Below are positions 26,045 through 35,893 of a stretch of DNA of 64,000 nucleotides, piece after piece. How positions within the stretch are numbered: the stretch's first letter is position 1; every line of letters starts with the position of its first letter. Origin of the DNA: Micromonospora sp. MW-13 (GTDB taxonomy: Bacteria > Actinomycetota > Actinomycetes > Mycobacteriales > Micromonosporaceae); NCBI RefSeq assembly GCF_003434305.1, contig NZ_QKKX01000076.1:1-64000 (forward strand), in the 5' to 3' direction. The position numbers and the translations under genes are program-made. The notes below the pieces were generated by a model. It was not told the DNA's origin. It worked only from the letters and a program-made list of their open reading frames with translations, and made no database searches.

Positions 26045-26637
26045 GTGGACACCGAGGAGTTCTGGGCGCTCGTGGAGGCGTCCGACCGGGCCGTCGACGG
26101 CCCGGACGAGCGGCTGACCTGGCTTACGGACCGGCTCGCCGGCCTGCCCACGGCTGAGGTGGTCGACTTCCAGCTCCGGCTAAACGAGGCCCACGCCCGG
26201 GCCGACACCACGCGGCTCTGGGACGCCGCGCTGCGGATCTGCGGCGGGCTCTGCTCCGACGACGGGTCCACTACTTCCATGCCTGGCTGGTCGGGCTGGG
26301 GCGGTCGGTCTTCGAGCGCGCGGTGGCCGACCCGGACACGCTCGCCGACGTTCCCCGGGTGCGCCGGCTGGCCGGCCGCCCCACCGGCGAGTGGTCCGAC
26401 GAGGAGTGGCCGGACTGGGAGTCCCTCGACTATGTGGCGGACGAGGCGTACGAGCGGATCACCGGCGTCGCCGAGGGCCTGGAGGACGCGGTGCTCGCGC
26501 GCGGCGAGCCGGGCGACGACTCGTCCGACCCCGGCGACGAGCCGGAGGAGCCGGTGGAGTCGGACGATCCGGCCGAGTTCGCCCGCCGGTACCCACGCCT
26601 GGCGGCGATGTTCCCACCCGTGCCTGGCCGCCCGTGA
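26045..26637 (+). pseudogene. DUF4240 gene broken by a one-base deletion
   Basis: From GTG 26045 the frame reads MDTEEFWALVEASDRAV... as far as GGLCSDDG, then at 26267-26268 continues in the +1 frame with HYFHAWLVGLGRSVFERAVADPDTLADVPRVRRLAGRP to a stop at 26637. Adding one T (GACGGGTTCCAC) restores SDDGFHYF; the intact neighbour has SDDGFEYF at the same place. Both halves keep GC-rich third positions, so the break is recent or is a sequencing error. About 197 residues if repaired. DUF4240 proteins have no known function. Confidence 0.8.
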
Positions 26638-26756
26638 CCCCGTCCGGCCGGTGCCCGGCCGTCCGTGACCTCGCCCCATGGGCGGCGCGGGGTAGTCGCG
26701 CGCCGCGCGCCCGCCGTGGCGGCGGCCGGCGGGCTGCTCTGTCAGACTGCCAGGCC

Positions 26757-27290
26757 ATGAGGACCGACGACTTCTGGCAGTTGATCGACCGGGCCCGGGC
26801 CGGTGGGGGCGGGGCGGCCGGCCCGGTCGCCGCCCGGGCCGGCGCGCTGCTGGCCGAGCGCGACGCCGCCGACATCGTCGGGTACGCGCGGCACCAGCGC
26901 CGGGTGATGGCGGCGTCCTACCGGGCCGATCTCTGGGGCGCGGCGTACCTGATCAACGGGGGCGCGTCCGACGACGGGTTCGAGTACTTCCGGGGCTGGC
27001 TGATCGCCCAGGGACGGGAGGTGTTCGCCCGCGCGGTGGCCGACCCGGACTCGCTGGCGGAGCTGCCGCAGATCCGTCAGGCGGCGCTCACGGGCGAGGA
27101 GTTCGAGGCCGAGCAGATGCTCACGGTCGCCGAGGAGGCGTACCGGAAGGCGACCGCCAGCGAGCTGCCGGCGGTGCCGGAGACGCCCTATCCGGAGCTG
27201 GGCGAGTTCTGGGACTTCGACGACGAGGAGGAGGCCCGCCGCCGGCTGCCGAAGCTCGCCGCGCTCTTCGTCGAGCCGCCCGAGGAGTGA
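26757..27290 (+). CDS. DUF4240 domain protein
   Basis: 177 residues. DUF4240 signature: DDFWQLIDRA, then WGAAYLINGGASDDGFEYFRGWLIAQGREVFARAVADPDSLAELP and a C-terminal FDDEEEARRRLPKLAALF. Soluble, acidic. Tandem paralogue of the broken gene 120 bases upstream; the two share the WxAAxxIxGG...SDDGFxYF core. Function unknown. ATG 26757 has no clear ribosome-binding site; CAGACT 8 bases upstream may be a -10 box. Confidence 0.85.
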   Translation: MRTDDFWQLIDRARAGGGGAAGPVAARAGALLAERDAADIVGYARHQRRVMAASYRADLWGAAYLINGGASDDGFEYFRGWLIAQGREVFARAVADPDSLAELPQIRQAALTGEEFEAEQMLTVAEEAYRKATASELPAVPETPYPELGEFWDFDDEEEARRRLPKLAALFVEPPEE

Positions 27291-27516
27291 GCCGCCGCCC
27301 GCGCGAGATGCGCCGCCCGCCCGCCCCCGAGTGCGCCGCCGGCCCCGCCCCGGAGTGAGCCGACGCGACCCCGTGAGGGGTGGGCCGCGGCCGGGGCGGC
27401 GGGTGCCGGCCGGGCGGCGGGAGGAGTGATCCGATCGCGCCCGGGGCGACGTGGGAGCATAGAGGGGGCCGGCGTCGCGTCGGCCCGCTCACGTCAGCCG
27501 ACCAGAACGGACCGCT

Positions 27517-29394
<1,878 letters not shown>

Positions 29395-29498
29395 TCGCGC
29401 CGCCGCGCCCCGGGGTTTCCGGCACCGTGGGTGACCGTGACGGACGCCGTCCACGCCGTCCCCCGGGGCGGGCGTCCGGTCGTACCGGAGGGATTTCT

Positions 29499-29545
29499 CC
29501 CGGCCCCGTGGCGCGCGCCGCGGGGCCGGCGGGAGCCCTCCCGCC
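29499..29545 (+). terminator. Hairpins downstream of lepA
   Basis: CCGGCCCCG (29500-29508) pairs with CGGGGCCGG (29521-29529), followed by GGCGGGAGccCTCCCGCC. They lie in the 312-base gap between lepA and the first GlsB gene; apart from these and the promoter at 29622 I see nothing in that gap. Confidence 0.5.
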
Positions 29546-29621
29546 TGGGCTTATCCCTCCTCACGGCTGGCCGGAGCCGGCGGCGACATCGACGTGTGGC
29601 AGTGGATGGGCGGCCGACCCG

Positions 29622-29647
29622 GTTTGGATTTTCGGGCCCTCGGGAAC
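29622..29647 (+). promoter_or_regulatory. Sigma-B-like promoter of the first GlsB gene
   Basis: GTTT (29622-29625), 16 bases, GGGAAC (29642-29647), close to the general-stress sigma consensus GTTT-N14-16-GGGTAT. The same boxes and spacing precede the second copy. Confidence 0.55.
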
Positions 29648-29706
29648 TTAGCGGTCACGACAGCGACATCACACCGTCGTGACACATCTTGAGGAGGAGG
29701 GCGACC

Positions 29707-29994
29707 GTGGAGCTCACCGTTTGGGGCATCATCACCGCGCTCGTTGTTGGTCTCATCGTCGGCGCTCTGGGCCGCCTGGTCGTCCCGGGCCGGCAGAACA
29801 TGCCGATCTGGCTGCACATGCTGATCGGGGTCGGCGCCGCGCTGCTCGGCACCGTGCTCGCCCGCGCCATGGGCATCGCCACCGAGACGGCCGGGATCGA
29901 CTGGACCGAGCTGCTGGTACAGGTCGTGCTGGCCGCCATCGCCGTGGCCCTGGTCGCCGGTGTCGGCCGTCGCCGCAGCGTCACCCACCGGTAA
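29707..29994 (+). CDS. GlsB/YeaQ/YmgE stress membrane protein, copy 1
   Basis: 95 residues from GTG 29707, with AGGAGGAGG 6 bases upstream (a TTG further up precedes that site). Transglycosylase-associated family: three hydrophobic helices with the signature LIVGALGRLVVPGRQNMPIWLH between the first and second. Small integral membrane protein induced by stress in many bacteria; mechanism unknown. About 80% identical in sequence to copy 2 at 30313, including a long identical DNA stretch. Own promoter and terminator. Confidence 0.92.
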   Translation: MELTVWGIITALVVGLIVGALGRLVVPGRQNMPIWLHMLIGVGAALLGTVLARAMGIATETAGIDWTELLVQVVLAAIAVALVAGVGRRRSVTHR

Positions 29995-30013
29995 CGGCAC
30001 ACCGCTTTCTCGA

Positions 30014-30046
30014 AAGGGCGCCCGACCACTGTGGTCGGGCGCCCTT
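30014..30046 (+). terminator. Terminator of GlsB copy 1
   Basis: 16-bp perfect arms AAGGGCGCCCGACCAC and GTGGTCGGGCGCCCTT with a one-base centre. Core GGGCGCCCGACC is shared with the terminator of copy 2. The remaining 318-base gap to copy 2 holds only the promoter at 30235. Confidence 0.85.
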
Positions 30047-30234
30047 CGCGTGTCGCCCGGCCCTTTCCGCGCCCGCCCGCAGGCGCGGCAGAAACTGTGT
30101 GCGAGAGCCTTTTGTGAATGGGTTCTCCGGTGTTCCCGGCCTTCCGAGGATTGCGCCGAGGGGCGACGATATGGGTCCTGAGCTGCGCAGATGTCCCCGG
30201 CCGCCACATCTCTCACGCGATGTCCGGATGACGG

Positions 30235-30260
30235 GTTTGGAATTCTGGCGGGCCGGGAAC
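30235..30260 (+). promoter_or_regulatory. Sigma-B-like promoter of the second GlsB gene
   Basis: GTTT (30235-30238), 16 bases, GGGAAC (30255-30260), then CTTAGC as in copy 1. Start codon 53 bases downstream. Confidence 0.55.
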
Positions 30261-30312
30261 TTAGCTGTCACCACAGCGAACAACACTTGTGAAGCTTCTG
30301 AGGAGAACGACC

Positions 30313-30594
30313 ATGACCGTTACCGGAATCATCACCGCGCTCATCGTCGGTCTGATCGTGGGCGCGCTGGGCCGCCTGGTCGTCCCGGGCCGGCAGAACA
30401 TGCCGATCTGGCTGCACATGCTCGTCGGCGTGGGCGCCGCCCTGCTCGGCACCGTGCTGGCCAACGCGATCGGCATCTCCACCGACACCGCCGGGGTCGA
30501 CTGGGGCGAGCTGCTGGTCCAGGTCGTCGTCGCCGCCATCGCGGTCGCGATCGTGGCCGGCGTGGGCGGTCGCCGCAGCGTCACCCACCGGTAG
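30313..30594 (+). CDS. GlsB/YeaQ/YmgE stress membrane protein, copy 2
   Basis: 93 residues from ATG 30313, with GAGGAG 7 bases upstream. Same three-helix layout and LIVGALGRLVVPGRQNMPIW signature as copy 1; differences are concentrated at the N-terminus (TVTGIITALIVG for ELTVWGIITALVVG) and in the loop before helix 3. The C-terminal RRRSVTHR / GRRSVTHR is shared. Tandem duplicate with its own promoter and terminator. Confidence 0.92.
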   Translation: MTVTGIITALIVGLIVGALGRLVVPGRQNMPIWLHMLVGVGAALLGTVLANAIGISTDTAGVDWGELLVQVVVAAIAVAIVAGVGGRRSVTHR

Positions 30595-30609
30595 TCAGCC
30601 ACCGTCCCA

Positions 30610-30649
30610 CGAACGGGCGCCCGACCCTCCCCGGTCGGGCGCCCGTTCG
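30610..30649 (+). terminator. Terminator of GlsB copy 2
   Basis: Perfect 17-bp arms CGAACGGGCGCCCGACC and GGTCGGGCGCCCGTTCG around CTCCCC, followed by CTTGGG. Confidence 0.88.
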
Positions 30650-30735
30650 CTTGGGTACGCCCGGGTCCGTCCCGTCGTCGGGCTGCCCCCGAGCCCTTCG
30701 CCTGGGGTACGGTCGCCTCGCTTCCGCGCCGCCCC

Positions 30736-30765
30736 CTGTCGTAAAGGAATTTTTCCTACTAAGGT
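30736..30765 (+). promoter_or_regulatory. Promoter with embedded palindrome for the ABC importer
   Basis: CTGTCG (30736-30741), 18-base spacer, TAAGGT (30760-30765). The spacer holds AGGAAtttTTCCT, an imperfect palindrome reaching into the -10 box, a layout expected for a sugar-responsive repressor such as a ROK or LacI protein. No regulator gene is adjacent. Confidence 0.45.
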
Positions 30766-30810
30766 GCGGCGGAGAAGGTTAGTGCCAGGACGGCGCGAGG
30801 GAGATGTGGC

Positions 30811-32100
30811 GTGAACAGGTGGAAACGGCTGGCCCCGGTCACCGCCGTGGTGGCGTCGGCCGCGATGGTGCTCGCCGGTTGCGGCGGCTCGGGGGACGAC
30901 GAGGCCGCCGACAACAGCAAGCTGACGGTCTGGATGATGGGCGAGGGCAGCGAGGCGCAGACCGCGTTCCTCGACGGTGTCGAGACCGAGTTCAAGAAGA
31001 AGCACCCCGACACCGACGTGGTCGTGCAGTACATCCCCTGGCTCGAGGCGCCGAAGAAGTTCCAGGCGGCGCTCGCCGGCGGTGAGGGTCCCGACGTGAC
31101 CGAACTCGGCAACACCGAGACCCAGGGCTGGGCCGACCAGGAGGCGCTGGCCGACGTCACCAGCAAGTTCGGCGCCTGGCCGGAGGGCAAGGACATCCTC
31201 CCCGACCTGGTCAAGAACGCCCAGCTCGACGGCAAGCAGTACGGCGTGCCGTGGTACGCCGGCGTCCGGGCGCTGTACTACCGCACCGACTGGTTCGCCG
31301 AGGCCGGCGTGAAGCCGCCGACGAACTGGGACGAGTTGGTCGCCGCCGCGAAGGCCGTGCAGGCCAAGAAGCCGGGCACCTACGGCATCGCCCTGCCGGG
31401 CAACTCGGAGCTGCCGTTCTACTCCTTCCTCTGGGGCGCGGGCGGCGAGATCGCCACCAAGCAGGGCGACACCTGGAAGTCCGGCTACAACACCCCGGAG
31501 GCCCAGAAGGCGGTCAAGTTCTGGACCGAGCTGGTCACCGTGCACAAGGTCGCTCCGCCCGCCGCGGCCGGCTGGAACGAGATCGACGCCCGGACCCAGT
31601 TCGCCACCGGCAAGGCGGCGATGGCCTTCGCCGGTAGCTGGCAGGGCGGCGCCATCAAGAAGGACAACCCCGAGATCGAGAAGGTCTGGGGCACCTTCCC
31701 CATCCCCGGCCCGGACGGCAAGCCGGCCCCGGCCTTCGCCGGCGGCTCGGACATCGCCCTGTGGAAGGACAGCAAGAAGCAGGATCTCGCCTGGGACTAC
31801 CTGACCGTGCTGCTGAGCAAGCAGAAGGACAAGGAGTTCGCCAGCAGCCTCGGCTTCTTCCCGGTCTACTCCGACCTGGTCAGCGGCGGCGAGTACGCCA
31901 ACGACAAGATCATGGCGGCGTTCGCCACCGCCCTGCAGAACACGAAGCTGACCCCGCTCACCCCGAAGTGGGTCGAGGTCAGCCGTACCAAGACGGTGAC
32001 CCAGGCCATGAACAGCTCGGTCATCAAGGGTCAGAAGACGGTCGACAAGGCCACCGCCGACGCGGCCGCCGAGATGGAAAGCATCCTCAACGCGAAGTGA
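30811..32100 (+). CDS. ABC transporter sugar-binding lipoprotein
   Basis: 429 residues, SBP family 1 (maltose/trehalose/lactose type). Signal peptide with lipobox VLAGC, Cys24. Conserved LTVWMMGEGSEAQTAF start, PDVTELGNT, GVPWYAGVRALYYRTDWF, and FAGGSDIALWKDSKK near the end. It captures a sugar outside the membrane for the two permeases that follow. GTG 30811 with GGGAG about 8 bases upstream. GTGA overlap with the first permease. Substrate not readable; an oligosaccharide is likely. Confidence 0.92.
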   Translation: MNRWKRLAPVTAVVASAAMVLAGCGGSGDDEAADNSKLTVWMMGEGSEAQTAFLDGVETEFKKKHPDTDVVVQYIPWLEAPKKFQAALAGGEGPDVTELGNTETQGWADQEALADVTSKFGAWPEGKDILPDLVKNAQLDGKQYGVPWYAGVRALYYRTDWFAEAGVKPPTNWDELVAAAKAVQAKKPGTYGIALPGNSELPFYSFLWGAGGEIATKQGDTWKSGYNTPEAQKAVKFWTELVTVHKVAPPAAAGWNEIDARTQFATGKAAMAFAGSWQGGAIKKDNPEIEKVWGTFPIPGPDGKPAPAFAGGSDIALWKDSKKQDLAWDYLTVLLSKQKDKEFASSLGFFPVYSDLVSGGEYANDKIMAAFATALQNTKLTPLTPKWVEVSRTKTVTQAMNSSVIKGQKTVDKATADAAAEMESILNAK

Positions 32101-33083
32101 CCACGCTGACCCAGGCGCCGGAGACGTCCGCCGCGCGGGAGACCCCCGCGCGGCGGCGTCGCCGGGTGGACCGCCTGCCCTACCTGCTGCTCCTGCCCTG
32201 CCTGGTGATCATCGGCGTGCTGCTGCTGTGGCCGCTCGGCCAGGTGGTGGCGATGTCCTTCTTCCGGCTGAACAACGTCCGGCAGTTGCGCGGCGACCGG
32301 GAATGGCCCTGGGTCGGTTTCGGCAACTACGCCGAGATCCTCGGCGACCCGTTCTTCCTCACCGTCCTGCGCAACACGGTCCTGTTCGCCGTGGCCAACG
32401 TGGCGCTGACGATGATCCTGGGCACCCTGGTCGGGCTGCTGCTCAACCGGCTCGGCAAGCGGATGGCCACCTTCGTGGCCAGCTGCGTGATGCTGGCCTG
32501 GGCCACCCCGGCGCTGACCGGCACCATCGTCTGGAAGTGGATGTTCGACGACACCTCCGGCCTGGTGACCTGGCTGTTCAACGCCCTGCCCGACGGGCTT
32601 TCGAACGCGCTGTTCGGCCGTGCCGACTGGACCGGCTACGGCTGGTTCAACTCGCCGCTGCTGTTCTTCGCCATCCTCACCCTCGTGGTGGTCTGGCACT
32701 CGTTCCCGTTCATCGCGGTCAGCGTGCTGGCCGGGCTCAAGAGCGTGCCGAGCGAGCTGCACGAGGCCGCCCGGGTCGACGGGGCCGGGCCGTGGAAGGT
32801 CTTCTGGAAGGTCACCTTCCCGCTGCTGCGCCCGGTCTTCGGGATCCTGGTGGTGCTCTCCACCATCTGGGACTTCAAGGTGTTCACCCAGCAGTTCGTG
32901 CTGGCTGGCGGCACCCAGGACCGGCCGACGTTCATGCTGTCGATCTACTCGTACGCCGAGGCGTTCTCCCCACCCCCGAAGTACGGCCTGGGCGCGGCGA
33001 TCGCGGTCGTCCTGACGCTGATCCTGCTCCTGGTGACCGGGATCTACGTGCGGATGGTGCTCAAGCAGGAGGAGGAGTCGTGA
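32097..33083 (+). CDS. ABC transporter permease, sugar type (MalF-like)
   Basis: 328 residues. N-terminal basic stretch RRRRR, six to seven membrane helices, and the EAA loop EAARVDGAGPWKVFWKVTFP that docks the ATPase. Pairs with the next permease. GTG overlaps the stop of the binding-protein gene. Confidence 0.93.
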   Translation: MTTLTQAPETSAARETPARRRRRVDRLPYLLLLPCLVIIGVLLLWPLGQVVAMSFFRLNNVRQLRGDREWPWVGFGNYAEILGDPFFLTVLRNTVLFAVANVALTMILGTLVGLLLNRLGKRMATFVASCVMLAWATPALTGTIVWKWMFDDTSGLVTWLFNALPDGLSNALFGRADWTGYGWFNSPLLFFAILTLVVVWHSFPFIAVSVLAGLKSVPSELHEAARVDGAGPWKVFWKVTFPLLRPVFGILVVLSTIWDFKVFTQQFVLAGGTQDRPTFMLSIYSYAEAFSPPPKYGLGAAIAVVLTLILLLVTGIYVRMVLKQEEES

Positions 33084-33928
33084 GGCGCGGCGCGGTGGTG
33101 AAGCGGGTCGCCCTCAACGGCGCCGGCCTGCTGGTGGCGCTCTTCGCGGCGTTCCCGGTCTACTGGATGATCGCGACGTCGCTCAAGCCGAACCGGGAGA
33201 TATTCTCGGCCACGCCCCGGCCGGTGCCGGCCGAGCCGACGCTGGAGCACTACCGGCAGATCCTCACCGGGAACCTGATCCCCGGGGTGACGTTCGCGGA
33301 CTTCTTCCTCAACAGCGCCCTGGTGGCGATCTCGACCGTGCTGCTCAGCGGCCTGGTGGCGCTGCTCGCGGCGACCGCGGTGGCCCGGTTCCGGTTCAAG
33401 CTGCGGACCAGCTTCCTGATCATGCTGCTGGTGGTGCAGATGATCCCGCTGGAGGCGCTGGTCATCCCGCTGTTCCTGATGATCCAGCGGCTGGGCCTCT
33501 ACAACACCCTGCCCAGCCTGATCCTCACCTACCTCGGCTTCTCGCTGCCGTTCGCGGTCTGGATGCTGCGCGGCTTCGTGGCCGCGGTGCCCAAGGAGCT
33601 GGAGGAGGCCGCGGCGATCGACGGGGCGAGCCGGTTGCAGACCTTCCGCCGCATCCTGTTCCCGCTGGTCGCGCCCGGTCTGGTGGCGACCAGCATCTTC
33701 TCCTTCATCACCGCCTGGAACGAGCTGATCTTCGCGCTGACGTTCGTCAACGACCAGGACCGGTACACCCTGCCGGTGGCGATGACGTTCTTCTTCGGCC
33801 GGGACGACACCGCGTGGGGCCCGGTGATGGCCGCCTCCACGCTGTTCACCCTGCCGGTGATCATCTTCTTCCTGCTGGTGCAGCGCCGGATGGTCTCCGG
33901 CCTGGTGGCGGGCGCCGTCAAGGGCTGA
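33080..33928 (+). CDS. ABC transporter permease, sugar type (MalG-like)
   Basis: 282 residues, six membrane helices, EAA loop EEAAAIDGASRLQTFRRILFP. GTG 33080 overlaps the previous stop (GTGA) and follows GGAGGAG. No ATPase gene follows: the operon ends here and a MOSC gene comes next. In actinobacteria such importers commonly share the ATPase MsiK, encoded elsewhere; that is inferred. Confidence 0.93.
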   Translation: MRRGAVVKRVALNGAGLLVALFAAFPVYWMIATSLKPNREIFSATPRPVPAEPTLEHYRQILTGNLIPGVTFADFFLNSALVAISTVLLSGLVALLAATAVARFRFKLRTSFLIMLLVVQMIPLEALVIPLFLMIQRLGLYNTLPSLILTYLGFSLPFAVWMLRGFVAAVPKELEEAAAIDGASRLQTFRRILFPLVAPGLVATSIFSFITAWNELIFALTFVNDQDRYTLPVAMTFFFGRDDTAWGPVMAASTLFTLPVIIFFLLVQRRMVSGLVAGAVKG

Positions 33929-34042
33929 GCTGCGGGCACGGTCTCCGCTGGCGCGCACGTGTCCAGAGCGGACCCCCGCTCACCGGCCGGCGGCGAGGGA
34001 CCGCCGCCGTGCCGGGGGCGGCGGTCATCGACGGCTGGACCG

Positions 34043-34048
34043 TAGGCT
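34043..34048 (+). promoter_or_regulatory. -10 box, apparently leaderless MOSC gene
   Basis: TAGGCT, 6 bases before ATG 34055. Confidence 0.55.
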
Positions 34049-34054
34049 GGCGCC

Positions 34055-34699
34055 ATGACGGGCAGGCTGGTGACGGTGAACCTCGGCGTGGTGACCGAGG
34101 CGGAATGGGCGAGCGACGCGAGCGGTCGCAGCGGGATCGACAAGCGGCCGGCCGACGGGCCGGTGCTGCTGCGGGCCGACGGCGTGGCCGGGGACTTCAT
34201 CGCCGAGCGGGCCCACCACGGCGGCCCCGACCAGACGGTCTACGCGTACGCCGAGGAGGACGCGGCCTGGTGGGCGGCCGAGCTGGGCCGGGACATCCGG
34301 CCGGGTGGCTTCGGCGAGAACCTGACCACGTACGCCGTGGACGTGACCGGGGCGGTGATCGGGGAGCAGTGGCTGGTCGGCTCGGCCCTGCTCCAGGTGA
34401 CCAAGCCGCGCACGCCGTGCACCACGTTCGCCGGGTTCTGGGGCGTGCCCGACCTGATCAGGCGGTTCACCGCGCGGGCCGCGCCCGGGGCGTACCTGCG
34501 GGTGCTGCGGGAGGGCGAGGTCGGCGCGGGCGACCCGATCGAGGTGGTGGACCGGCCGGCGCACGGGGTCACCGTCGGCGAGGTGTTCCGGGCCGGCACC
34601 CTGGAGCCGGAGCTGCTGCCCCGGCTGCTCGACGTCCCCGAGCTGCCGGAGTCGATCCGGGAGAAGGCCCGCCGCCGCCTCGCCACCGGGCGGTCCTGA
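34055..34699 (+). CDS. MOSC domain protein (YiiM-like)
   Basis: 214 residues. MOSC domain with HHGGPDQTVYAYAEEDAAWW, GGFGENLTT and the conserved Cys122 in KPRTPC, then a C-terminal three-helix part (ELPESIREKARRRL). MOSC proteins handle sulfur or molybdenum cofactor; YiiM-type members reduce N-hydroxylated compounds. The catalytic cysteine is present. Monocistronic. Confidence 0.9.
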   Translation: MTGRLVTVNLGVVTEAEWASDASGRSGIDKRPADGPVLLRADGVAGDFIAERAHHGGPDQTVYAYAEEDAAWWAAELGRDIRPGGFGENLTTYAVDVTGAVIGEQWLVGSALLQVTKPRTPCTTFAGFWGVPDLIRRFTARAAPGAYLRVLREGEVGAGDPIEVVDRPAHGVTVGEVFRAGTLEPELLPRLLDVPELPESIREKARRRLATGRS

Positions 34700-34717
34700 C
34701 CGCGTCCGGATGTGGAG

Positions 34718-34759
34718 AAGGGCCCCCTGCCGCGCGAGGCGCGTCGACCGGGGGCCCTT
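34718..34759. terminator. Bidirectional terminator between MOSC and PhyH genes
   Basis: AAGGGCCCCC (34718-34727) and GGGGGCCCTT (34750-34759), perfect 10-bp arms, T or A flanks on both sides, between convergent genes. Confidence 0.75.
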
Positions 34760-34769
34760 TCCTACCGGC

Positions 34770-35741
34770 TCAGCGGAGCCAGGGGATGCTGCGGTCCAGC
34801 AGACCGCGCTCCTTGAGCTCCTTGCGCAGCGGGATCTCGTCGTCGACGTACCCGTTCCAGTTGATGCCCCAGTAGTTCGCGGTGTGGGTGCCCTCGCCGC
34901 AGAGCTGGCGCTGCACCGGCGTGCGGTTGGCCCACCACTCGGCCTCGGGGTTGATGTGCAGCTCGTCGAGGGGGCGGATCCACCGGTAGGTGTAGCCGAC
35001 GAAGAGCATCTTGCGGGTGATGTTGGACAGGTTCGTCGACCGGGAGTGCCACTGGCGGCGGTCGAAGATGAACGCGTCGCCCGGGTTGGCGGTGATCTCC
35101 ACCGTGCCCTCCGGGTCCGGGTTGTGCACCGTCAGGTCGTCCGGCCGGGGCAGGGAGTTCCACAGGTGGCTGCCCGGGATCACCTTGGTCGCGCCGCGGC
35201 CGGTCTCCGACAGGTCGGAGAGCACGTACGCCACCTTCAGCGAGAACATCGGCCGGGGCAGGTTCGGGTCCATCGTCTCCGGGTCGGAGTTCTGCCGGTA
35301 CCCGTCCTGGTGCCAGCCCCAGTACGGCTTCTCCGGCTCCAGGGCCGGTGGGGTGACGTCCAGGTGGTTGTGGTGGGTGTAGATGTTCCACCCGGCCAGG
35401 CCCCACATGTACGGGAAGGCGATCGGGTGGGTCAGCAGGTCGCCGAAGAGTTCGTCCCGCTCCAGGAAGCCCAGCAGGTGCAGGGTGCCGTCCTTGGTGG
35501 TGTTGCCCTTGGCCTTCTCCTCCGCGTAGACGCGGTCGACGGCCTCCTCCAGGGCGGCCCGGTGGTCCTCCGTCAGCACGTTCCGCAGCAGCAGGAACCC
35601 CTGCTCGTGGAACTCCTTGCGGTCGGTGTCGCTGATCGGTTCGTAGCCGGTCCGGCCGTCGTAATCGAACACCGCGTAGTACCCCTCCCCATGAGGTGAA
35701 ACCATTTCTGGCACAGGCAGCCGATGGTACTGCGCCGGCAT
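34770..35741 (-). CDS. Phytanoyl-CoA dioxygenase (PhyH) family protein
   Basis: 323 residues from ATG 35741; ATG 35705 (MVSPHGEGYY) is an alternative, and neither has a clear ribosome-binding site. Fe(II)/2-oxoglutarate fold: iron ligands H144 and D146 (WGWHQDG) and H232 (RRQWHSRS), with a basic residue further on for 2-oxoglutarate. Family includes ectoine hydroxylase and natural-product hydroxylases; substrate unknown. Stands alone, so no pathway is implied by neighbours. Confidence 0.88.
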   Translation of the reverse strand: MPAQYHRLPVPEMVSPHGEGYYAVFDYDGRTGYEPISDTDRKEFHEQGFLLLRNVLTEDHRAALEEAVDRVYAEEKAKGNTTKDGTLHLLGFLERDELFGDLLTHPIAFPYMWGLAGWNIYTHHNHLDVTPPALEPEKPYWGWHQDGYRQNSDPETMDPNLPRPMFSLKVAYVLSDLSETGRGATKVIPGSHLWNSLPRPDDLTVHNPDPEGTVEITANPGDAFIFDRRQWHSRSTNLSNITRKMLFVGYTYRWIRPLDELHINPEAEWWANRTPVQRQLCGEGTHTANYWGINWNGYVDDEIPLRKELKERGLLDRSIPWLR

Positions 35742-35811
35742 GAGGGGTGGACGTCGCGCCTGTCCGACACCGGTCGGATCCCCGACGAACGGCAGCCAGC
35801 CAGGTGCGGAG

Positions 35812-35829
35812 GTGACATTTAGATGCCAC
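35812..35829 (-). promoter_or_regulatory. Operator-like palindrome upstream of the PhyH gene
   Basis: GTGACATTTAGATGCCAC: 7-bp arms with one mismatch around TTAG, 71-88 bases before ATG 35741, in an AT-rich pocket. Confidence 0.4.
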
Positions 35830-35893
35830 TGAGGGGCTTATGCCTGATATGACGAATTGTGCGGTGACCGTCGGTAGGGAGATCCGGGGGCGG

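Noticed and set aside
29431..29682. An 83-codon GTG-started ORF between lepA and the first GlsB gene
   Set aside because: Codon bias fades half-way, it overlaps two strong hairpins and the stress promoter, and no ribosome-binding site is present.
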